The notes under the pieces were generated by a model, which worked only from the letters and a program-made list of their open reading frames with translations, was not told the origin of the DNA and searched no databases. From assembly GCA_947259095.1 (NCBI GenBank), contig CAMYLA010000003.1, forward strand, positions 1-64,000: a stretch of 64,000 nt of DNA. Direction: 5' to 3'. The DNA is from an uncultured Acidimicrobiaceae bacterium. Its GTDB lineage: Bacteria; Actinomycetota; Acidimicrobiia; Acidimicrobiales; SZUA-35. Of the stretch, positions 34,235-43,119 are shown in pieces; the stretch's first letter is position 1, and the number at the start of each line of letters is the position of its first letter. The position numbers were made by a program, and so were the translations under genes.

Positions 34235-37200
34235 TGGGGGCGGAGTCATTGCAGGCGGCATGTGAGCTCGCTTTCGTCGTCGCCCGAGACGATTCCGAGT
34301 CCGATTACCCCGTCGATTCGCCGGCCAGCATGCGCAGTTTCCTCTACGTGTCGGAGCTTCCCCGTCGGGCCATCACCGTCGCCCAGCAGGCGATCGAGGA
34401 CGATTCGGAATTCCGGGCCAGAGTGGCGTCCCGGGCAACGGAGGAATCGGTTGGCCGGGCGGGGTACCTGTGGTTGCATCGGCCGAAGGGGTGGGCCCAG
34501 GAATTCGAAATGCTCACCGCCGATCTCGACGACGACCACGACGGCCTGGACGTCCCGGAGCCCGATCCCGAACTGGAACAGGTCTACAACGAACTGGTCG
34601 CAGCGCCGGTCGAACTGGTCAGGGCACAGCCTCCCGAACCGCAGGAACCCGACTACAGCTTCGACCCGGGGGAGACCTTCACCCCGGCCAGCCCACCGAT
34701 CGCCGATGCCGCCATGGCCGACTCGGCGATGGCCGGCGTCGGCCCAGTCGGCGGCCCAGATGACATCCGCCAGGAGCCGCCTCCACCACCGTTCGATTTC
34801 TCCTCCTCCCCACTTGGACTTGCTGCCGTGACCAATCAAGCTGACCATCAACAACCGGTAGAAGGGGACTTCCCGCCTCTCGCCGAGGCCGGTCACCCGC
34901 CCACCGAAGCCAACGGCGGGGAGCCCGACTTCGAGGCCAATGCGTTGGAGAGCGAACTGTCGAGTCTGCGAGGCCTGGTCGACAGGCTGGCCGGGGAGCG
35001 GGACACCGTGGTCAACAGCATCGCCGCCGTACCTTCGCCAGAAGGCTACGAGAGCTCGCAGGTGGACAGCGCCATGGACACCGACGTCAGGGCCCTCGAG
35101 AGCGATCTGGCCACCGCCCGCCACGAGCTGTCGATTGCCCAGGCCGACCTGGCCACCGCCCGCCACGAGCGTGAGGAGGCCCAGCGCCTCCACTCCGAAA
35201 CGCTGAAACGCCAGGTCCAGTTGGAGAAGGAACTGGCCGCGGTCCGAGATGAACGGATCGAGATCGAGAACCGGGCCTCCGATGCCCAGGTCTCGGCCAT
35301 CAGCCTGGACGACAAGCTGTCCAGGACCCAGCACATACTCGACGAGGCCGAGCGGGAACGGAGCGTCGTCAAGTCGCAGCTCGAAGTCATGACCTCCGAG
35401 CGCAACCAGATCCGGGAGGATCGGATCGCCGTCAAGGCCGAGCGTGACGAGTTGCTGGCCAGGGTGATCGAGGTCGAGGAGAAGTCCGGCGGAGTCGACG
35501 TCGGGGAGCTGAGTGCGTCCAACAAGTCACTGACCACCGAGCTGGAGGCCACCAGCCGCGAACTGGCCAGGATGATCGCCCAGGCGGAGAGCTTCGAGGA
35601 GCAGATCAAGACCAGCACCTCGGCCGCCGACAGCCTCAAGACCCAGAACGTCGAGTTGACCTCACGGCTGGCCGACACGGAACTGGCACTGGAGACCACC
35701 CGAACCCAGCACCAGGCGCTGAAGGTCGACAGCGAGCGATTGGCGGCCGAAGTCGGCACGTTACGGGCCGAGCGCGACGGCCTCCAGAGCCAGCTCACCG
35801 AGCTCCAGGCCAGCCTGGCCGAGGTGCTGAGCGAGCAGGCCGAGACCCGCCAGCGGAACGACACCGACCGTCGGACCCTGAACGAATTGCGGGTCGAGCG
35901 CGATGTGTTGCTGGCGAGGATGAACGACCTGGAGCAGTCGGACCGCGAGTACGAATCGCGGATCAACTCCCTGGTCCGGGAACGCGATGATCTTGTCGAT
36001 GCCCGCGATGAGCTGATCAACGAGCGGGGCCAGCTGCGGGGCGAAGCTGCGGCCTCGGCCGCAGACCGGGATCAGCTGCACGAGAAGGCCCGATCCCTCG
36101 AAGCCCGGGTCGGCCCGCTGGAGAACGACCTCCTGGCCGAGCGCCGCCAGCGCGAGGAGTTGGCGAACCGGCTGCTCGAACTCGATGACCTCACCGAGCA
36201 GAGCGCCGCCGAGATCGACCGGCTCACCGAGGAACGCGATACGTTGTCGGCATCGCTCGATGATCTGCAGGCCGACCTGGTCGCTGCCGCCGAAGTCCGG
36301 GTCGAGAAGGAGCAGTTGGCTTCCCAGCTCGAGCAGAGCGAGCATCGGTACGAGGGTGAGGCCGAACGGGCCAGGCAGAAGATCACCGAGCTGACCGAGC
36401 AACTCTCCCAGGCCGAGACATCTCGAACCTCACTCGATCAGCGGCTGGCTGAAGCGGTCGGTGAACTCGAGACGATCCGGCTGGAACACGAGGATGGCAG
36501 CCGGGAGCTGGCCAGGATCAAGGTTGCCCAGGACAACACCAGCGCTGCGCTGTCCGAGGCGAACCTGGAGTTGGAGGAGGTCCGTCACGACTTCAACGAG
36601 GCCAAAGCGGAGCTGGGACGATTGCGGGCGTCGGAGGACGACGCCAGGGTTGCGTTGGTCGACGCGGAGTCCGCGGTGCACGCCATCCGGGCCGAGCTGG
36701 ACACCAAGCAGACCGAGATCGACACCAATCGGGCCGAGATCGAGGCAAATCGGGTCGAGTTCGGTTCGAAACTGAGCGAGATCGATGAGGTACGGAGCGA
36801 GTTGCAGGCCGTTCGGTCAGAGCTCGACGCCAAGCAGGCGGAGTCGGAGACGAAACAGGCCGAACTGGATCGGGCCGGAGCCGACCTTCAGGCGCTGCAC
36901 GCGGAGCTCGATCTCAAACAGGCCGAGTCGGAGACCAGACGCGCCGACCTGGAACGTGTCGAGGTCGAGCTGGAGGCGGGAAAGGCCGACTTCCGCGGCG
37001 CCCAGGCGGAGCTGGAGACCAAGCAGGCCACCCTGGACGGTGTTCAGGCCGAGCTGGCATCGACACAGTCCGAGCTGGCATCGACACAGGGCGATCTGGC
37101 GTCGACACAGGGCGAGCTGGCGTCGACACAAGGCGATCTGGCGTCGACACAGGGCGAGCTGGATGGTGTTCAGTCCGAGCTGGCGTCTACGCAGGCCGAT

Positions 37201-38853
37201 CTCGACGGCATTCACGCCGAGCTGGCGTCTACGCAGGGCGATCTGGATGGTGTTCAGGCCGAGCTGGCGTCTACGCAGTCCGATCTGGATGGTGTTCAGG
37301 CCGAGCTGGCATCCAAGCAGGGCGATCTGGGCGGTCTTCAGGCCGAGCTGGCATCCAAGCAGGGCGATCTGGATGGTCTTCAGGGCGAACTGGCTGCGAA
37401 GCAGGGCGAACTGGACAACAAGCAGGGCGAACTGGACGGCAAGCAGGCGGAGCTGGACAGGGCGGTGGCGGCATCTCAGCGCTCGGTCGCCGCCTTCGCC
37501 TCCCCGTCACCATTGGCGACCAAGCCGCCGTCGTTGGTCGACGACGAGGCGGAAACCTCGGACGGTCCTGGCGACGACGAAGCACCCGCGCAGGCCGACG
37601 AGCCGGTCACCGATGAAGCGGCCGGCGAAACGCAGGCAGAGGAGGCCGCCACCGAAGAAGAGGCTGGTGGGGCCACGGTCGACGAGGCCGCAACCGACGA
37701 AGCGGCCGCTGACGAGGGTGGCGACACCGACGGTGACGCGTCGGTTGATGAAGCGGTGGCCGAGGAGAAGACCGATGAAGCCGGCCCGGCCACCGGGCCC
37801 CGGCCGTCGGTGTTGGAAGGCGAGAGCGAAGAGGCGGGCGGAGACGTCGACCTCGAAGACGAACCGGAGAAGGTCGATCTGTCATGGGCCGGATCGGTCG
37901 ATGGCCCCGCAATCGAGGCGCCGTCGGCCGACGACGAGAGCCACGATGAGCTGGCCGAGGTCCAGGAGGCGGTGGCGGCCCAAGTCGACAAATTCGGCGG
38001 CATCCCCGCCGCCGAGGAGCTGACATCGGCCGCTGAGGCCGACGACGAGGACCTCGACGAGATCAGCGATCTGATCTCCCAGAAGGTGAGCAGCTTCAAC
38101 GAGGAGGATGGGCCGCTGGAGATCGACCTCGCCGCCGATGCGGTGGACGACGACCGCCCGTTCGGAGTGTCCCCGATCGACGGTCCCTTCGAGGACGATT
38201 CGCCGCTGGGTGCACCACCTTCGGACGACACGACCCAGCTCCTGCCCCGGATCGCTCCGACACCGCCGAGTATCTTCGCCGATGCAGACGGGCCGGCCGT
38301 TGTCGACGAGCGGCCGGAGCGACCGCCGATCCTCGGTGGCCTCGACGGCCGACCGCTGGAGGATCCGACCGAGCCGGGGACCCGCCGTCTTCCCGGCCGC
38401 AAACGCCGTGAGATCGACGTCCCGAGCGACATCCTCGACGATGAGGTGGCGGTGGCCCAGTTCGTTGTCTCCTCGCCCGATGTGGTCCTCCTGGTCGACG
38501 GTGACTCGGTGGCGAAGCTTGGATGGCCCAGCCTTCCGGTCGCCCAGCAGCGCGACGCCCTGGTCACCTACCTCGCCGATCTGTCGACCACCAGCGGTGC
38601 CGCACCGGACGTGGTGTTCGACGGCCGGATCGGTGACGATCAGTCGCTGCCCGCCTCCCGAGCGGTGCGGATCCGGCTGAGCACGCCGCCGACCGAACCG
38701 GCGGCAGCCCTCGACGAGCTGGTCGACGCCTACCCCGAACAGTGGCCGATCGCCCTGGTCACCGATGACCCGGACCTGGCCTCCTCGGCCAACGAACGGG
38801 GTGCTGCGGTGTTGAACAACGGCCAGCTCCTCGACCTCTTCATCGCCGAGTAG
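34234..38853 (+). CDS. Giant YacP-like NYN/PIN protein with coiled-coil and heptad-repeat insert
   Basis: 1539 residues. Residues 1-95 match the N-terminal domain of actinobacterial YacP-like proteins (ASMRSFLYVSELPRRAITVA, EFRARVASRATEESVGRAGYLWLHRPKGW). Residues 236-1085 are an almost unbroken coiled coil, ending in 21 near-identical heptads (about 933-1079). Residues 1090-1400 are acidic and Thr/Glu/Asp-rich. From 1400, DVVLLVDGDSVAKLGWPSL, APDVVFDGRIGD and ALVTDDPDLASSANERGAAVL match the NYN/PIN ribonuclease fold. The usual VDGYN is VDGDS and the SADD acidic pair is TEPAA, so catalysis may be weakened or lost. Typical relatives are about 300-450 residues long. ATG at 34234 is used (TGATG overlap), a TTG one codon before is possible. 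Confidence 0.85.
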   Translation: MGAESLQAACELAFVVARDDSESDYPVDSPASMRSFLYVSELPRRAITVAQQAIEDDSEFRARVASRATEESVGRAGYLWLHRPKGWAQEFEMLTADLDDDHDGLDVPEPDPELEQVYNELVAAPVELVRAQPPEPQEPDYSFDPGETFTPASPPIADAAMADSAMAGVGPVGGPDDIRQEPPPPPFDFSSSPLGLAAVTNQADHQQPVEGDFPPLAEAGHPPTEANGGEPDFEANALESELSSLRGLVDRLAGERDTVVNSIAAVPSPEGYESSQVDSAMDTDVRALESDLATARHELSIAQADLATARHEREEAQRLHSETLKRQVQLEKELAAVRDERIEIENRASDAQVSAISLDDKLSRTQHILDEAERERSVVKSQLEVMTSERNQIREDRIAVKAERDELLARVIEVEEKSGGVDVGELSASNKSLTTELEATSRELARMIAQAESFEEQIKTSTSAADSLKTQNVELTSRLADTELALETTRTQHQALKVDSERLAAEVGTLRAERDGLQSQLTELQASLAEVLSEQAETRQRNDTDRRTLNELRVERDVLLARMNDLEQSDREYESRINSLVRERDDLVDARDELINERGQLRGEAAASAADRDQLHEKARSLEARVGPLENDLLAERRQREELANRLLELDDLTEQSAAEIDRLTEERDTLSASLDDLQADLVAAAEVRVEKEQLASQLEQSEHRYEGEAERARQKITELTEQLSQAETSRTSLDQRLAEAVGELETIRLEHEDGSRELARIKVAQDNTSAALSEANLELEEVRHDFNEAKAELGRLRASEDDARVALVDAESAVHAIRAELDTKQTEIDTNRAEIEANRVEFGSKLSEIDEVRSELQAVRSELDAKQAESETKQAELDRAGADLQALHAELDLKQAESETRRADLERVEVELEAGKADFRGAQAELETKQATLDGVQAELASTQSELASTQGDLASTQGELASTQGDLASTQGELDGVQSELASTQADLDGIHAELASTQGDLDGVQAELASTQSDLDGVQAELASKQGDLGGLQAELASKQGDLDGLQGELAAKQGELDNKQGELDGKQAELDRAVAASQRSVAAFASPSPLATKPPSLVDDEAETSDGPGDDEAPAQADEPVTDEAAGETQAEEAATEEEAGGATVDEAATDEAAADEGGDTDGDASVDEAVAEEKTDEAGPATGPRPSVLEGESEEAGGDVDLEDEPEKVDLSWAGSVDGPAIEAPSADDESHDELAEVQEAVAAQVDKFGGIPAAEELTSAAEADDEDLDEISDLISQKVSSFNEEDGPLEIDLAADAVDDDRPFGVSPIDGPFEDDSPLGAPPSDDTTQLLPRIAPTPPSIFADADGPAVVDERPERPPILGGLDGRPLEDPTEPGTRRLPGRKRREIDVPSDILDDEVAVAQFVVSSPDVVLLVDGDSVAKLGWPSLPVAQQRDALVTYLADLSTTSGAAPDVVFDGRIGDDQSLPASRAVRIRLSTPPTEPAAALDELVDAYPEQWPIALVTDDPDLASSANERGAAVLNNGQLLDLFIAE
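37030..37470. repeat. 21 tandem 21-bp heptad units
   Basis: The unit is 21 bp, encoding seven residues of type ELASTQG / DLDGVQA / ELASKQG. It runs 21 times without interruption inside the giant coiled-coil gene. Neighbouring copies are nearly identical at the DNA level (GAGCTGGCGTCGACACAG and GATCTGGATGGTGTTCAG types alternate), pointing to recent expansion and likely length variation. Confidence 0.9.
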
Positions 38854-40345
38854 CGTCCGGCTGCCCATTGCGGGCCCGGACCGGCTGCGATCGGGCTGGT
38901 TTCGGCCATGCGGTGAACGCCGGGGCAAGCGCCTTCAGCGATCGCTGCCGCAGCGCGCCGAGCCACAGCCCGCCGCAGTAGGCCAGATCGTCGACCACGC
39001 CCATTGCCACGTCCACGGCCGCCGCTTCTGGTGATCTCGGCCCGTCCAGCAACCGGCGGGCGAACCCGGCGGCGGCGATCGTAGCCAACCTGCGGCGTTG
39101 GGACGGCAGGACCAAGGCAACAACGGCCAGGAACGGGGCCCAGGCCCTCACGACTGCGGTCAGGACCGACAGCCCGGCGTACCAGTGGCCTCTGGCGGTG
39201 AGCGACAACGCTTCGACGGTGAGATCGGGCATCGGCCGGATCTTCGGCCGAAGCGCCAATCCGGTCCCGATGATGGTGACCACGGCCAGGAACGGCCGGC
39301 CGAACACTGCCAGGGCGAAGACAAGCAGGCTCCATGGTGAGATCCTGACCGGCGCAACGGCCGAGCCATGACGGGCCGCCAGCGGGGCCGCCGAACTGCC
39401 GTAGGCGATCCGCTGACGGGCCATGGCGGCCAACGTTGCTCTCGGCGAATGACCGACCTCGACCGCCGGCTGGTACCGGACGGTGCCGATGCGGCCCAGT
39501 CGCCACACCAGATCGACGTCCTCGCCGTAGCGTAGGGCCGGGTCGAAGCCCCCGACCGAGCGTACGGCGTCGGTGGATGCCACGAGGCAGGCGGTCGGGA
39601 CGTACGGGACCGGCCGCCCTGGACCGACCAACGAATCGGCCGGTCCGAGGTCGAGTGGCGATCGCCTGGAGTCGAATCGGGCCACCGCGTGCCGGGTCGG
39701 CATCGACCGGACCCGGGGAGCTGTGGCCACCATGGTTCGGTCGTCGAGCAGCGCCGCCAGCCGGTGGAGCTCGGCCGGACCGGCTATCACGCCGGCATCG
39801 AGGAACACCACCACCGGATCGTCGACCTCGGCCAGACCGGTCTGGCGGGCCGGCCCCGGCCCACCGGTTCGGGACCGTCGAAGCAGCCGTACCGGCCGGT
39901 CGCCGATATCGATCGGTGGGGTCGAACCGTCGTCGACCACGATCACCGCCAGCTCGGACGTCGACGTCGTGGCGAGAAGGTGATCGAGAGTCGCTGCCAG
40001 CCCCGATGGGTCGTCCTTGACCGGGATGACCACCGCCAACCCGGTCTGGCGACCGGACCCGGTCGGGAGCCGGAGATTGGCCATGCCGTTGCCGCTCAGC
40101 CGGCGGGCCAGGGCTTGGTGAGCTCGACCGTTGCCGACCGGTTGACCGGCGAACCACCGCTTGACCAGGTCGGCCCCGGCCGGGCTGAGCCGGGTGATGG
40201 TCAGGGGCGAGCCGCCGATGAGGATGCGGAACCCGGCCCGGGTCCGAAGGTCGCCTGCCGGCTCCAGCGTGGAGCCCGACGGTATCGGGGCCGATATTGG
40301 ATCATCGGGGCCGGGCGTGAGGTCGGAGGCCTCGGGCCGGGTCAT
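38840..40345 (-). CDS. mftF: Mycofactocin glycosyltransferase MftF
   Basis: 501 residues. An N-terminal recognition region (about 1-95, GFRILIGGSPLTITRLSPAGADLVKRWFAGQ, resembling the MftF start) is followed by a GT2 glycosyltransferase: TGLAVVIPVKDDPSGLAATL, VIVVDDGS, VVVFLDAG and GGFDPALRYGEDVDLVWRLG. The C-terminal part has several membrane segments (FALAVFGRPFLAVVTIIGTGLAL, WYAGLSVLTAVVRAWAPFLAVVALVL). MftF adds beta-1,4-glucose units to the mycofactocin head. Its ATG overlaps the stop of the VWA gene (ATGA), and it is the last gene of the fixX-etfB-mftE-moxR-VWA-mftF operon. It is convergent with the giant gene and overlaps it by 14 bases. Confidence 0.9.
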   Translation of the reverse strand: MTRPEASDLTPGPDDPISAPIPSGSTLEPAGDLRTRAGFRILIGGSPLTITRLSPAGADLVKRWFAGQPVGNGRAHQALARRLSGNGMANLRLPTGSGRQTGLAVVIPVKDDPSGLAATLDHLLATTSTSELAVIVVDDGSTPPIDIGDRPVRLLRRSRTGGPGPARQTGLAEVDDPVVVFLDAGVIAGPAELHRLAALLDDRTMVATAPRVRSMPTRHAVARFDSRRSPLDLGPADSLVGPGRPVPYVPTACLVASTDAVRSVGGFDPALRYGEDVDLVWRLGRIGTVRYQPAVEVGHSPRATLAAMARQRIAYGSSAAPLAARHGSAVAPVRISPWSLLVFALAVFGRPFLAVVTIIGTGLALRPKIRPMPDLTVEALSLTARGHWYAGLSVLTAVVRAWAPFLAVVALVLPSQRRRLATIAAAGFARRLLDGPRSPEAAAVDVAMGVVDDLAYCGGLWLGALRQRSLKALAPAFTAWPKPARSQPVRARNGQPDATRR

Positions 40346-41208
40346 TGCACCAGCGCCCGCAGTGCGTCGAGGACCGAGAACGGCCCACCGACTTCGGCCA
40401 CCCGAGCGCCGCAGCTCGCGGCCAACTTCCTGGCGTGATCCGGCTCGTCCTCGGGGGCCAGGATCGTCAGTTCGTCGAGGGCCTTGGCGATCGGGGTCGG
40501 GTCACCGCCGGTGGTGACCTCGGCGTCTGACAACAGGATGGTCAATTTCCTGGAGGCCCGGGATCCGGCCAGCTGCAGTTGTGCGGCATGCAGGGCCAGC
40601 TGGACGTCGGTCGTTCCATGGCCCCGCAACGCCAGCACTTCGGCAACCACCGATTCCGGCGACTTGGTCTGGTTCAGTTCCTTGATCGAGACGACACGAT
40701 CCCCGAACGCCAGCACGGCGAACTCGGCCGGCGCCCGCCAGCTGCAGACCGCAGCGGCCAGGGCGGCGCTGGCCAACCGCTCACCGTTCATCGACCCCGA
40801 TCGGTCGACCAGCAGGCAGATGGCGGTCCGGGGTCGCTGCCAGGCGGTGGTGGTGAGCTCGTCGATGGCCGGCGGCCGACCTTCCGCCTTGGCCGACACC
40901 AGTTGATCGAGGCTCCCGTCGATGTCGATGTCGCCACCGTCGATGGTGGCCTTGGTCCTGACCAACTTGCCGACGCCCCGGGTCCGGGCGGTGCCGGTTC
41001 TCGTCAGGTCCAGCACCAGCCTGCCCGCCAGCTGCCTGGCCAGCCTTGCCAGCTCCGAATCGGTGGCCTGGGCCATCTTGGCCAGCAGTTCCAGCGCTTC
41101 GTCCGGGTCTTCCGACAACAACTCCTCGAACTGCTCCGTGTCGAGTTTCCCCAGCTCAGGGGATATGTCGGAGAACGATTCGTTCCGATCGAGGTCGCGG
41201 CGGCTCAC
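40342..41208 (-). CDS. VWA-domain protein paired with MoxR
   Basis: About 288 residues from a GTG at 41208, though the frame stays open upstream and the true start may be nearer the MoxR stop at 41271. After a charged helical segment (ELGKLDTEQFEELLSEDPDEALELLAKMAQ) comes a von Willebrand A domain with an intact MIDAS: CLLVDRSGSMNGERLAS (DxSxS), GHGTTDVQLALHAA (Thr ligand) and LLSDAEVTTGGD. MoxR-VWA pairs act as AAA+ chaperones that activate or load cofactors into partner enzymes. Position between moxR and mftF inside a mycofactocin operon suggests such a role here. The gene overlaps mftF. Confidence 0.88.
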   Translation of the reverse strand: MSRRDLDRNESFSDISPELGKLDTEQFEELLSEDPDEALELLAKMAQATDSELARLARQLAGRLVLDLTRTGTARTRGVGKLVRTKATIDGGDIDIDGSLDQLVSAKAEGRPPAIDELTTTAWQRPRTAICLLVDRSGSMNGERLASAALAAAVCSWRAPAEFAVLAFGDRVVSIKELNQTKSPESVVAEVLALRGHGTTDVQLALHAAQLQLAGSRASRKLTILLSDAEVTTGGDPTPIAKALDELTILAPEDEPDHARKLAASCGARVAEVGGPFSVLDALRALVQ

Positions 41209-41270
41209 CGTTCGACGTCGGTCATCGGCCAGGGCCTTCTCGGCGTCCTCACCGGTCAGGATGCGTTCGT

Positions 41271-42353
41271 CTAGGTTCGGGCTGCCGCCGGGCGGCTGGG
41301 GGCTTTTCCCGCCGGGTCCGAACTCGCGTCGCCGGTAGTCTCGTCCGGTGGAGCCCCGACGATCGAGGTCCACAGCTCGGTGACGATCTCCTCCGGCGTG
41401 GCATTCGTCGACTCGTGCAACCGGATCCGGCCAGACAGGGCGGCCAATGCACAATCCAAACCGATGTGGAAGTCGGTGGCCGGTTGGCCCCGCAGCGCCC
41501 CCAGATCATTCGACAGAGCCAGCAGATCGACCGCACCCCGGACCGATGAGCCGACCCGGACCTCGGAGTGGTCTCTCGTCGCCCGGACCACCTGAACCAC
41601 CTTGTCGATGTGATCACGGGGAAGATCCGACGTCATGGCGGCGATGTCGACTTCCTCGGCATCGCTCTGGTAGCCCATGGCCACCCGGCAGACCCGATCG
41701 TAGATGGCACCCGAGATTCGGGCCGTGCCAACCGCATCGAAGGGGTTCATGGCGGCAACGAACCGGAACCTGGGGCTCGCCTCGACCCGACCCAGCCGGG
41801 GGATGGTCAACTCACCCTCGGACATCACCGTCACCAGCAGGTTGAGCGTTTCCTCCGGCACCCGGTTGATCTCTTCCAGGTAGAGGATCCGGCCATCCCG
41901 CAAGGCCCGAACCAGCGGCCCGTCGACCCACACCGCCTCGGAATATCCGGCCTCCATCACCTGGGCTGGATCGAAATGGCCGGCAAGGCGGGCCGGGGTG
42001 AGCTCGGCATTGCCCTCCACGAACTCCATTTCCTGATGCCCGGCGTGGGAGATGGCCCGCAGCAGTGTGGACTTGCCGGTGCCGGGTGGGCCCTCCAGGA
42101 GCAGATGCCGGCCGGCCATCAACGACGCCACCACCAGCTCGGCCTCCCTGGACCGTCCGACGACCTCACGGCGGAGCCTCGCCAGCGTTTCGGGGCCATA
42201 GATCTCGGCCGGGGCGCCGTCAGCGGTCAACGTGGCCACCTCGAGGAGGTCGGGCGCAGCCGCCGTGGTCGGTCGCTGCTGGCTGCTGTGATCACTCGGC
42301 AATCCTTTTCGGTTCTGTTCCGGTCGATTGGGTACGGGTCGGTCGGCCGGCAC
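41271..42353 (-). CDS. MoxR-family AAA+ ATPase in the mycofactocin operon
   Basis: 360 residues from a GTG. Walker A is the canonical GPPGTGKST (unlike the DVPGVAKT of the other MoxR at 17.5 kb), Walker B is ILYLEEINRVPEETLNLL, and FVAAMNPFDAVGTARISGAIYDR holds sensor I and the arginine-finger region. That places it nearer the NorQ/CbbQ-GvpN branch, whose members partner with VWA proteins to insert metals or remodel enzymes. Downstream lies the VWA gene; upstream, 15 bases away, mftE. No such pair is part of the described core mycofactocin pathway. Confidence 0.9.
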   Translation of the reverse strand: MPADRPVPNRPEQNRKGLPSDHSSQQRPTTAAAPDLLEVATLTADGAPAEIYGPETLARLRREVVGRSREAELVVASLMAGRHLLLEGPPGTGKSTLLRAISHAGHQEMEFVEGNAELTPARLAGHFDPAQVMEAGYSEAVWVDGPLVRALRDGRILYLEEINRVPEETLNLLVTVMSEGELTIPRLGRVEASPRFRFVAAMNPFDAVGTARISGAIYDRVCRVAMGYQSDAEEVDIAAMTSDLPRDHIDKVVQVVRATRDHSEVRVGSSVRGAVDLLALSNDLGALRGQPATDFHIGLDCALAALSGRIRLHESTNATPEEIVTELWTSIVGAPPDETTGDASSDPAGKAPSRPAAART

Positions 42354-42368
42354 GGACCCAAACAGTAG

Positions 42369-43091
42369 TCAGTGGGCGTCGCCGCTGTCGTATTGACCAG
42401 CCCCGGGTGCGGGGTCGGCCAGGAGCCGGTCCACCGTCCTGGTCACCAGGTCGGCCAGCAGATCACGGCCCTCGTCCCGATCGGCATCGGTCGGGTCGCC
42501 CAGGATGCCGTTCTCCGACACCACACCGACACCGCCGGATCGCAAGGCGGCCATGATCTCCCGCAGTGGTCTGGTGTCGCCGGGTGCGGCCCGGCCGGAT
42601 CTGATGTCGCCGGGACGAAGGTGGAGCAGCAGCGAGGTTTCGGTGCGACCGGCGTGGGCGTCGATCTCCCAGCCGAGGTTGGCGGGCCAGGCGGGAACGA
42701 GATGGTCGACCCGGTGGCCCTCGGCCACGAGCTGTTCGACGGCGTCGGCGACCGGCTCCAGGTTCCCGGCGTGCCCCGAGAGATAGACCACACGGTCGAA
42801 GGTCTGCAAGGCCGACCTCGTCAGCTCCACGATCACCACTCGCAGCGCATCGGCCCCGATCGACACCGTGCCGGGGAACATCTGATGCTCGCCGGACGAG
42901 CCGTAGGCCAGTGCCGGCCCGACCACGGTGGGGCGGCCGGCCCCGTTCATCGACTCGGCCACACGGCGGGCCCAGGCCTCGGCGATGGTGGTGTCGGTGT
43001 CGAGGGGGAGGTGAGGGCCATGTTGCTCGGTCGCCCCCAGGGGGACCAGCAGGGTGGCCGGGCCCATGCCGGCCACCTCGTTGCTGGTCAT
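42369..43091 (-). CDS. mftE: Mycofactocin creatininase-family peptidase MftE
   Basis: 240 residues of the creatininase fold: LLVPLGATEQHGPHLPLDTDTTIAEAWARRVAE carries the metal-binding EQHGxHLPxxTD signature. GSSGEHQMFPGTVSIG and VYLSGHAGNLEPVADAVEQ supply further ligands, and HAGRTETSLLLHLRP the last. MftE cleaves the C-terminal Val-Tyr dipeptide, modified by MftC, from the MftA leader. The annotated start MTSNEVAGMGPATLLV is at 43091. It sits 28 bases after etfB and 15 before moxR in one operon. Confidence 0.93.
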   Translation of the reverse strand: MTSNEVAGMGPATLLVPLGATEQHGPHLPLDTDTTIAEAWARRVAESMNGAGRPTVVGPALAYGSSGEHQMFPGTVSIGADALRVVIVELTRSALQTFDRVVYLSGHAGNLEPVADAVEQLVAEGHRVDHLVPAWPANLGWEIDAHAGRTETSLLLHLRPGDIRSGRAAPGDTRPLREIMAALRSGGVGVVSENGILGDPTDADRDEGRDLLADLVTRTVDRLLADPAPGAGQYDSGDAH

Positions 43092-43119
43092 CGACGCCAG
43101 CGGTCTCGCCGCCTCCCGG

